Part shown: piece after piece, positions 5,763-10,615 of the stretch
Position numbering within the stretch: position 1 is the stretch's first letter
Layout: every line of letters begins with the position of its first letter
DNA from: Methylobacter sp.
Lineage (GTDB): Bacteria; Pseudomonadota; Gammaproteobacteria; Methylococcales; Methylomonadaceae
Length of the DNA: 10,615 nucleotides
Reading direction: 5' to 3'
Assembly (NCBI GenBank): GCA_003158415.1
Contig: PMJA01000257.1
Location: forward strand, 8,054 to 18,668
Made by a program: the position numbers and the translations under genes
Notes under the pieces: model-generated
Seen by the model: only the letters and a program-made list of their open reading frames with translations
What the model was told of the DNA's origin: nothing
The model's database searches: none

Positions 5763-7214
5763 ATGGATTTTCCCATTTTTCATATCGATTTTATCGGTAA
5801 TCGCATGTTAATCGCTTTCGATGCGATTTTGCATGTCATTATCAATCATGCGCTTGCCGTCGGCGCTTTGCCGGTTATTGCCTTGTTGGAGCATACCGGC
5901 ATACGCCTCAAAGACCCGCGCTGGGATACGCTGGCATACCGATTATTAAAAATCATCTTCATCATCACAACCACGGTAGGCGCGTTAACCGGCGTCGGCA
6001 TCTGGTTTTCGGCGTCGCTCGTCAATCCGGCGGCGATAGGTAGCCTGATCCGGGTGTTTTTCTGGGGCTGGTTTGCCGAGTGGATCGTGTTTGTGACTGA
6101 GGTCAGCCTGATTATGGCCTATTTTTTAAGCTGGCAATCCGCCGCCCGCTCAGCGGAAGCCAAGCAAAAACACCTGCATTTAGGCATTTTTCTGGCGGCC
6201 TTCTCTTGGATTACCATGGCGATTATTGTCGCTATCCTTGGCTTTATGATGGATCCCGGCAACTGGCTGGCCGAACGCACGTTGATTTCCGGCCTACTCA
6301 ATCCCATGTATTTTCCTCAGCTGGCATTTAGAACCACCTTGGCAATGGTGATGGGCGGCATGACTATGATTTGTCTGACTTATCTGTTCACGCGCAACGA
6401 TTTCGGCTTTCGGGCGTCGGTATTACGGCTGGTTTCTAGCTGGTCGATCGCCTGGATGCTGGCATTGGTTTTCGCTTCGATCTGGTATTACCAGGTCATT
6501 CCTCAGCACATGTTCGCCAATATTCCGGTTGCCGTTACCACGCAAGAATTTGTCAGTTGGAACAGCAGCTTAAAATGGCTATTGATTGTTGGCTTATCCT
6601 TTGTCGGCTGGGTGCTGTGGTCATCAGTCAAACATCCCGGCACAGTGCACGGCGCAAAATACATCGCTTCTGTTCTTCTGCTATTTGCGATGCTAGGACA
6701 ATTTGAGCGGGTGCGGGAATTTATCCGCAAGCCCTTTATTATAGGTAACTATATGTATGCCAATGGCATCCGGGTTGAAGATTATCCGTTATTGCAACGT
6801 GACGGCATTCTGCAACATGCCACCTATGCCAGTATTCGTGACATCACCGACGACAATAAAGTCAGCGCCGGGCGCGAGGTATTTGAGCAAACCTGCACCC
6901 GTTGCCATACTGTCAACGGCATTAACAGCATACGCAGTCAGTTGAAAAAAATGTACGGTGATAAGTTATGGCAATCCGATGTGATTGCCGCTTACATTGA
7001 AAACATGCACGGCGCACGTTATTTCATGCCCCCGTTTCCGGGCAATAAAGCCGAACTCAACGCTCTTGCTGTCTATCTGAGTACGCTACAAAAGCGGGCG
7101 ACTGCTTTTAACGGCGTACAAATCAACGGCATCCCCAAGCCCGATAAAATTTCAGCCGCCACCTTTTACGGCGCTTTACCTAATTTGGATGCACCACACG
7201 GAGTACAAAAATAA
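5763..7214 (+). CDS. CydA-like membrane oxidase subunit with C-terminal cytochrome c domain
   Basis: The 483-aa protein begins with about eight to nine membrane helices related to cytochrome bd subunit I (CydA) and ends in a soluble c-type cytochrome domain. Helix 1 has H24 and H29. Helix 3 has two acidic residues, E106 and E113, in WGWFAEWIVFVTEV, recalling CydA E99/E107. VREFIRKPF (317-325) resembles the CydA E-x-GRQPW region. At the place of CydA His186 (b558 ligand) this protein seems to read LAFRTT, without histidine. The haem c motif is CTRCH (378-382), and M422 in FMPPFPG is a likely axial ligand. It therefore fits the cytochrome c-containing branch of the bd superfamily rather than a standard quinol oxidase. 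The start ATG at 5763 has an AGGGTA ribosome site. The stop overlaps the next ATG by one base. Whether O2 is the acceptor is inferred. Confidence 0.8.
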   Translation: MDFPIFHIDFIGNRMLIAFDAILHVIINHALAVGALPVIALLEHTGIRLKDPRWDTLAYRLLKIIFIITTTVGALTGVGIWFSASLVNPAAIGSLIRVFFWGWFAEWIVFVTEVSLIMAYFLSWQSAARSAEAKQKHLHLGIFLAAFSWITMAIIVAILGFMMDPGNWLAERTLISGLLNPMYFPQLAFRTTLAMVMGGMTMICLTYLFTRNDFGFRASVLRLVSSWSIAWMLALVFASIWYYQVIPQHMFANIPVAVTTQEFVSWNSSLKWLLIVGLSFVGWVLWSSVKHPGTVHGAKYIASVLLLFAMLGQFERVREFIRKPFIIGNYMYANGIRVEDYPLLQRDGILQHATYASIRDITDDNKVSAGREVFEQTCTRCHTVNGINSIRSQLKKMYGDKLWQSDVIAAYIENMHGARYFMPPFPGNKAELNALAVYLSTLQKRATAFNGVQINGIPKPDKISAATFYGALPNLDAPHGVQK

Positions 7215-8518
7215 TGAATGCCCCTATCCCCCGCGACATTCCCTTACCCTTGCCTGCGCCTGAAGGCTTGCTGGAAGTCTTGCTGATTGTGTCGTTTTTG
7301 GTGCATATCGTATTCGTGCATTTAATGGTCGGCGGCTCGCTATTCAGTCTAATTTGTCAAATCAGAGGCCTGAAAACACCCGACTATGAAAAGCTGGCCT
7401 ACCGTATCATGCAGACGGTCACAGTCAATAAAAGTCTGGCCGTGGTCATGGGCGTCGCTCCTCTGTTGATTATCAACACCCTTTATGCGCCGCAGTTTTA
7501 TGCGTCCAGCGCCTTGATCGGCGATATGTGGATGGCGGTGATTCCGTTGGTCACTGTGGCATTTTTACTGGCTTATGTGCATAAGTTCTGGTGGAATCAC
7601 TTTATCAACATCCCCGAACTGCATATCGGCATTGCCGCCCTGGAAACGGCGCTGTTTCTGTTTATCCCGTTGATATTCATGACCAATGTCAATCTCATGC
7701 TGTTTCCTGAGTATTGGCCGCAAGTCAAAGGCTTTATTTCCGCCATGTTGCTGCCCAATGTTTTGCAGCGTTATCTGCATTTTATCTCGGCCGCCGTGCT
7801 GTTTAGCTCGCTATTTTTTATCTGGTGGACGGGGCGTAAAGCCTTTTTACAGGAAGCGCAATTCAGTAAATTGCGGGTTATTGATGTACGCCGGTTCTTT
7901 TATGCGTTTGCCTTCGGCGCCACTATACTTCAAATCCTGACCGGATTGGTGGTGTTTGCGACCTTGCCTGCGCAAGGCATGAGCTGGGGCTTTACTTTGC
8001 TGCTGATGCTGGGCGGCGCAACAGCGTTGCCGGCGATTTGGTGGATGTGGCAGAACCTGACGCGCCCGGATCATCTGCTGGATGACAACTTCAAGAAGAT
8101 TATGGGTTGTTTTGTTGGCGCCATTATCATCATGGGCATCGCCCGACATGATTATCGGGAAAACACTTTGGCTGACCACAAAACGGCCATCGCCGAAAAA
8201 ACCGCCAATTATATGGCTGCGGTTAAAGAGGCGGGCGAGGCAGCGCAGTTGGCGGCAAAGGCGCTGGAAGGTAAGGCTACGATTCCCGGCGAAAGCGAAT
8301 TTAACCAGAATTGCGCCGCGTGCCATCATGCCACCTTGCCAACCGTGGGACCGTCCGTGCAGGAAATTAAAGCAATTTACGTGGGCGATCCGGCAGGCAT
8401 TGCCGCCTGGACCAAGTCGCCTGGTAAAAAACGTGCGGACAGCATGAGTATGCCGGGCTTTCCGCATATAAGTGATGATGAGTTAGCGGCAATCAGCCAA
8501 TACCTACTCAACCATTAA
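7214..8518 (+). CDS. Second CydA-like subunit with C-terminal cytochrome c domain
   Basis: The 434-aa partner starts within the stop of the previous gene (TAATG), so translation is coupled; GGAG at 7200-7203 is the ribosome site. About eight membrane helices precede a cytochrome c domain with CAACH (367-371) and a probable Met ligand in SMSMPGF (410-416). It resembles the first subunit: H31 and H36 have the same H-x4-H spacing in helix 1, followed by VGG and then KLAYR (60-64), where the first protein has TLAYR (56-60). At the CydA His186 region it has QRYLHF with H189, the histidine missing in its partner. CydB features are not evident. The picture is of a diverged CydA-type heterodimer with two periplasmic c haems that could receive electrons from, or pass them to, soluble cytochromes. 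An alternative is a quinol-cytochrome c oxidoreductase without oxidase activity. Confidence 0.75.
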   Translation: MNAPIPRDIPLPLPAPEGLLEVLLIVSFLVHIVFVHLMVGGSLFSLICQIRGLKTPDYEKLAYRIMQTVTVNKSLAVVMGVAPLLIINTLYAPQFYASSALIGDMWMAVIPLVTVAFLLAYVHKFWWNHFINIPELHIGIAALETALFLFIPLIFMTNVNLMLFPEYWPQVKGFISAMLLPNVLQRYLHFISAAVLFSSLFFIWWTGRKAFLQEAQFSKLRVIDVRRFFYAFAFGATILQILTGLVVFATLPAQGMSWGFTLLLMLGGATALPAIWWMWQNLTRPDHLLDDNFKKIMGCFVGAIIIMGIARHDYRENTLADHKTAIAEKTANYMAAVKEAGEAAQLAAKALEGKATIPGESEFNQNCAACHHATLPTVGPSVQEIKAIYVGDPAGIAAWTKSPGKKRADSMSMPGFPHISDDELAAISQYLLNH

Positions 8519-8532
8519 AACACCATTAAGCC

Positions 8533-8557
8533 GCAGGCCGGGTTATAGCCGCCCTGC
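8533..8557 (+). other. Stem-loop after the oxidase genes
   Basis: GCAGGCCGG (8533-8541) pairs with CCGCCCTGC (8549-8557) at 8 of 9 positions around a 7-nt loop. It lies 15 bases after the stop of the second oxidase subunit and has no T-tract. It may be an RNA-stabilising or processing hairpin between that gene and the small ORF rather than an intrinsic terminator. Confidence 0.4.
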
Positions 8558-8583
8558 GTCCCGCCAAATCATTGAGAAAAATC

Positions 8584-8892
8584 ATGAGTAAACAAAAGCT
8601 TTTACAAGAACTGCAAGGCCGAGCATATATAAAAACCGCTAACTTTCCAGAATCGCCGCAGCCCCGCCCATCAGCCGAGATCCCAAGCAACCCGTATTTT
8701 CAGACGCATTTTGCGCATATCCATGAAAATATTCATGATGTGCAAGGTGAGGTGAAACAACTTAGACAGCATGTCGCCGATTTGAACATGAAACTGGATA
8801 AGCTCATGTCACTGTTTATCGATCAACAGGCATTGTTATTGGGTCATCATTATTTAACTGCGGGGGCGGGTATAAATGATACCGAACATTAG
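8584..8892 (+). CDS. Small coiled-coil protein, unknown function
   Basis: This 102-aa protein has no recognised family. The N-terminal 40 residues are polar with several prolines (FPESPQPRPSAEIPSNP, 21-37). Residues about 42-86 show heptad-like spacing of hydrophobics (VQGEVKQLRQHVADLNMKL within it) and form a likely coiled coil. The protein is soluble, with no signal peptide. I chose the ATG at 8584 over an in-frame TTG at 8572, because GAGAAA at 8574-8579 is a reasonable ribosome site for the ATG. It lies 65 bp after the oxidase genes on the same strand and may be the third gene of the operon. It is convergent with the gene ending at 8924, and no convincing terminator lies between them. Confidence 0.6.
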   Translation: MSKQKLLQELQGRAYIKTANFPESPQPRPSAEIPSNPYFQTHFAHIHENIHDVQGEVKQLRQHVADLNMKLDKLMSLFIDQQALLLGHHYLTAGAGINDTEH

Positions 8893-8923
8893 TTAATAAA
8901 AACCCTTTTGGCGCATTTCAGTT

Positions 8924-9559
8924 TCAAACAGTTTGCTTTGCTAATAACCGCAGTGACATCTGAGCGGCAAAGAGTCGTATACATTCATAGGCTTCCGGCA
9001 AAGCTTGCAGTAGTGAGGCCATGATGAGTTCATCAGTGGGTTCTTTACCTGCCAGTTGCAATTGCGCTTTAAGTTGATCGATGTTGTTAAGAACAGAGAG
9101 ATCGCCTTCAACCAAGGCGAAAATAATATCCACACTGTTGGCGACCACATCGGAAGCTTGTTGCGTTTCGTTAGCGATAATGCCGCTTTTCCAAAAAGCC
9201 AGTCTTAAATAGATGCCTTGCAAGAATCCGGCGCTCCAATGCCACACACAATCAAATCTTGCATCATCAAGGGCGCTAAAATCATAAGGGAATTCGAGTT
9301 CACTTTTTAAGAGCGCTTTATTACTCGCTTTAACAACAGCAGTAACCGCTTTTTTTAAGTCTTTTGATTGCTTGCCGGTGAGTGTTGGGCGTTCGCCATA
9401 AAACAACTCGGCCATCCAGTCAGCCGGGTCAATAATAACGGGTGTAATGGTTAAGGCGTAAAAAAAGCCACTGAGACCGTCTTGATTTAGATGTTCATTT
9501 TCCGGAGCACATTTGTCAAGTTCGAGCTTCAGATTATGAAGTAATTTTTTATCTATCAT
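8924..9559 (-). CDS. UPF0149 (YecA/YgfB-like) family protein
   Basis: This 211-aa protein resembles the UPF0149 family. Seen are an N-terminal LSGFFYALTITPVIIDPADW block (29-48) matching the family's L-x-GFL-x-AL...P...W pattern, and a WHWSAGFLQGI motif (106-116) like the family's W/Y-x-x-GF-x-x-G. The third helical block near the C-terminus contains ALPEAYECIRLFAAQ (186-200). It lacks the C-terminal cysteine-rich SEC-C zinc domain of E. coli YecA. The function of the family is not settled; a helical adaptor-like role is usual speculation. The ATG is at 9557-9559 with no strong ribosome site. Its upstream region is element B, including a terminator-like hairpin 67 bp before the start codon, so expression could be attenuated there. 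Confidence 0.75.
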   Translation of the reverse strand: MIDKKLLHNLKLELDKCAPENEHLNQDGLSGFFYALTITPVIIDPADWMAELFYGERPTLTGKQSKDLKKAVTAVVKASNKALLKSELEFPYDFSALDDARFDCVWHWSAGFLQGIYLRLAFWKSGIIANETQQASDVVANSVDIIFALVEGDLSVLNNIDQLKAQLQLAGKEPTDELIMASLLQALPEAYECIRLFAAQMSLRLLAKQTV

Positions 9560-9626
9560 GGCGTTAGTTGTTTATTGTTGGGTGGGTGATTAATTAAGCC
9601 GTTAAGGCTATGGCTTTTCGGCAGGC

Positions 9627-9657
9627 AAAAAAAAGCGGCCAACAGAAGATTGGCCGC
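9627..9657 (-). terminator. Rho-independent terminator-like hairpin in element B
   Basis: GCGGCCAA (9635-9642) and TTGGCCGC (9650-9657) form a perfect 8-bp stem with a 7-nt loop, followed on the minus strand by eight U (9627-9634). In element A the stem reads GCGGTCAAT / ATTGACCGC, so a C-G pair here replaces a T-A pair there: a compensatory change that supports selection on the folded form. Confidence 0.6.
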
Positions 9658-9734
9658 ATGAGCCCTTAAAACCTTTGGGAAGGAGACACTATTAAGGTGG
9701 GTTAATTCTAACCAATTATTTTTATTTAATAAAT

Positions 9735-9779
9735 ATGACAAATTGCCGCGCGTCAAATTGCCGCGCGGCAGGCTGTCGC
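9735..9779. promoter_or_regulatory. Half-site array B (six half-sites, candidate sigma-54 enhancer)
   Basis: The order is ATGACA (9735-9740), 3 nt, TGCCGC-GCGTCA (9744-9755), 3 nt, TGCCGC-GCGGCA (9759-9770), 3 nt, TGTCGC (9774-9779). The strict 15-bp period is kept, with one more module than arrays A and C. The centre is about 245 bp upstream of the predicted mmoX start. Confidence 0.55.
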
Positions 9780-9855
9780 AGACCTGGCGATGGTATCCGA
9801 ACCGAATGGCAGGCCAGTCCGTAAAAGTTTTTGCCGACGGCGTGTTTGATAAATA

Positions 9856-9900
9856 GACAGTTTGTTTTGTAAGCGGACAGCTTGTTTTGTAAGCGGACAC
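9856..9900 (+). promoter_or_regulatory. Tandem 20-bp repeats, candidate activator sites of the mmoX promoter
   Basis: Two direct 20-bp units (9856-9875 and 9876-9895) differ at one base and are followed by the first 4 bases of a third. A weaker in-phase copy (about 13 of 20 positions) precedes them at 9836-9855. Each junction contains the dyad TGTAAGCGGACA (9868-9879 and 9888-9899; TGT-NN-GC-NN-ACA). Their centres are about 128 and 108 bp upstream of the predicted start. Two sites exactly two helical turns apart at this distance suit a sigma-54 activator. MmoR is the known sigma-54-type activator of sMMO genes, but its assignment here is inference. Confidence 0.55.
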
Positions 9901-9975
9901 TGGGTGAATTTCTCTCACTACGCCAGACTATTCGCATCTCCTTGTTTTTATTGTCATTATATTGCAATAAAAGTT

Positions 9976-9990
9976 TGGCACAGCGGTTGC
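9976..9990 (+). promoter_or_regulatory. Sigma-54 promoter of mmoX
   Basis: TGGCAC (9976-9981), AGCGG, TTGC (9987-9990) is a perfect match to the -24/-12 consensus with GG-N10-GC spacing. mmoX is known to be transcribed from a sigma-54 promoter in other methanotrophs and to be repressed by copper. The predicted start is near 10002, giving a leader of about 120 nt. Confidence 0.9.
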
Positions 9991-10002
9991 TATAAGTATT
10001 GC

Positions 10003-10077
10003 AGGCCATTCGTTCAGCCTAGGCAACCCGCATTAAGACGTGTCATGTTTCCTAAGACTGCATCGCAACGATGGCCT
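10003..10077 (+). other. Long-range stem in the mmoX leader
   Basis: AGGCCAT-T-CGTT (10003-10014) is complementary to AACGATGGCCT (10067-10077): 11 base pairs with one bulged T. The left arm begins at about the second transcribed base, so the mRNA 5' end would be closed in a stem. The AT-rich 45 nt that follow, with the ribosome site, stay open. This may protect the 5' end of an abundant message. Confidence 0.4.
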
Positions 10078-10122
10078 ATTAAAACTTTATTTTTAACTAA
10101 TAAAATAAACAGGAGTAGTCAA

Positions 10123-10615
10123 ATGGCTATAAGTACAGCAACAAAAGCAGCAACGGATGCGCTGGCAGTTAATCGTGCGCCCGTCAGCGTAGGTGCTCAA
10201 GAAGTTCACAAATGGATGCAAAGCTTCACTTGGGATTTTGACAAAAACCGGACTAAATATTCGACCAAATACAAAATGGCGAATGATACCAAAGAGCAAT
10301 TCAAGCTGATCGCTAAAGAATATGCCCGTATGGAATCGGTTAAGGACGAACGTCAATTCGGTAGTTTGCAAGACGTATTGACCCGTGTCGATGCGGCTAA
10401 CCGCGTACATCCTAAATGGAATGAGTCCATGAAAGTTATTTCTAACTTTCTGGAAGTGGGCGAGTACAACGCAATTGCTGCAACCGGTATGTTGTGGGAT
10501 TCTGCGACTGCGCCTGAGCAAAAAAATGGTTACTTAGGCCAAGTGCTGGATGAAATTCGTCACACTAACCAATGCGGCTATATCAACTATTATTTCGCCA
10601 AGCAAGGTCAAGACG
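10123..10615 (+). CDS. mmoX: Soluble methane monooxygenase hydroxylase alpha subunit (5' part, cut by window end)
   Basis: MmoX holds the di-iron centre that oxidises methane to methanol in the cytoplasmic sMMO complex (hydroxylase MmoXYZ, regulatory protein MmoB, reductase MmoC). The first 164 of about 527 residues are present. The start MAISTATKAATDALA and the block FLEVGEYNAIAATGMLWDSA (109-128) are close to the Methylococcus capsulatus protein. Iron ligands E114, E144 and H147 and the active-site cysteine C151 are present at the conserved numbers; E209, E243 and H246 lie beyond the window. The ATG at 10123 follows AGGAG (10111-10115) at 7 nt. The reading frame is open to the last base. 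It is expected to head the mmoXYB(Z)DC operon to the right. The upstream sigma-54 promoter and tandem sites indicate activator-dependent, probably copper-responsive expression. Confidence 0.98.
   Translation, partial: MAISTATKAATDALAVNRAPVSVGAQEVHKWMQSFTWDFDKNRTKYSTKYKMANDTKEQFKLIAKEYARMESVKDERQFGSLQDVLTRVDAANRVHPKWNESMKVISNFLEVGEYNAIAATGMLWDSATAPEQKNGYLGQVLDEIRHTNQCGYINYYFAKQGQD

Larger units (their letters stand above)
9612..9800. repeat. Repeated intergenic element, copy B
   Basis: This is the colinear partner of 5326-5500 (189 bp here, 174 without the extra 15-bp array module). It is in the same orientation and in the same setting: between a minus-strand gene start on the left and a sigma-54 promoter on the right. 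The eight-A run, hairpin position, GGAAG and CACT blocks, ATATGACA and the tail after the array are all conserved. An ORF crossing this region on the minus strand is judged spurious. Confidence 0.75.

Noticed and set aside
7847..8467. Minus-strand ORF of 206 codons opposite the second oxidase subunit
   Set aside because: It overlaps the cytochrome c coding sequence completely. Its arginine- and histidine-rich composition is typical of an antisense shadow.
5763..8518. Standard cydAB quinol oxidase
   Set aside because: The second gene resembles CydA rather than CydB, and both proteins carry CxxCH haem c domains, which standard CydA and CydB lack.
8533..8557. Intrinsic terminator after the oxidase genes
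   Set aside because: The stem is good but no run of T follows, so it is recorded only as a stem-loop.
9836..9900. Short tandem repeats as a possible CRISPR array
   Set aside because: The units abut without spacers and are only 20 bp. Their position before a sigma-54 promoter fits binding sites.
9556..9918. Minus-strand ORF of 120 codons between the UPF0149 gene and mmoX
   Set aside because: It runs through element B, the half-site array and the tandem 20-bp repeats. Its product is low-complexity repeats with no family, and the region is better explained as regulatory.
10093..10521. Minus-strand ORF of 142 codons opposite mmoX
   Set aside because: It is antisense to the strongly conserved mmoX coding sequence and shows no protein-like features of its own.

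Overview
The window comes from a gammaproteobacterial methanotroph (Methylococcales type). The decisive evidence is at the right edge. The first 164 codons of mmoX, the hydroxylase alpha subunit of soluble methane monooxygenase (sMMO), start at 10123, and E114, E144, H147 and C151 fall at the same numbers as in the Methylococcus enzyme. Moderate GC, an apaG-apaH pair and a gammaproteobacterial-type mpl agree with this. The species cannot be named from the sequence.

Left part (1-2957) is housekeeping. apaG and apaH lie on the minus strand, and mpl (murein peptide ligase) is divergent on the plus strand with a TTG start. The 3' end of mpl runs into a roughly 97-bp inverted-repeat element (2827-2923). 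Beyond it, on the minus strand, is the N-terminal half of a P1B-type heavy-metal ATPase (2958-3920). It ends where the actuator domain should begin and looks like a truncated gene. It is probably co-transcribed with a small one-helix membrane protein (4016-4384). A 225-residue helical protein of unknown function with 11-residue periodicity follows (4519-5196).

Middle part (5197-8892). A 566-bp intergenic region leads into two overlapping plus-strand genes. Both encode CydA-like (cytochrome bd-type) membrane proteins, and each carries a C-terminal c-type cytochrome domain. They resemble each other, so the pair looks like a paralogous heterodimeric terminal oxidase or quinol/cytochrome c oxidoreductase. 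A small coiled-coil protein follows.

Right part (8924-10615). A UPF0149/YecA-like gene on the minus strand is separated by 563 bp from mmoX.

The most interesting content is in the two long intergenic regions (5197-5762 and 9560-10122). They share a colinear element of about 175 bp (5326-5500 and 9612-9800). Each copy has a minus-strand terminator-like hairpin followed by eight U, whose stem has changed in a compensatory way between copies. Each copy also has a modular array of the half-sites TGYCGC and GCGRCA with a strict 15-bp period: 30 bp in one copy, 45 bp in the other. A third array without the hairpin lies at 5283-5312. Downstream of both copies, on the plus strand, is a sigma-54 (-24/-12) promoter: TGGCAC-N5-TTGC before mmoX and TGGCTC-N5-TTGC before the oxidase genes. 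The simplest reading is that sMMO and the bd-like oxidase belong to one sigma-54 regulon with a common enhancer. This is an inference; the arrays, hairpins and promoters themselves are directly visible.
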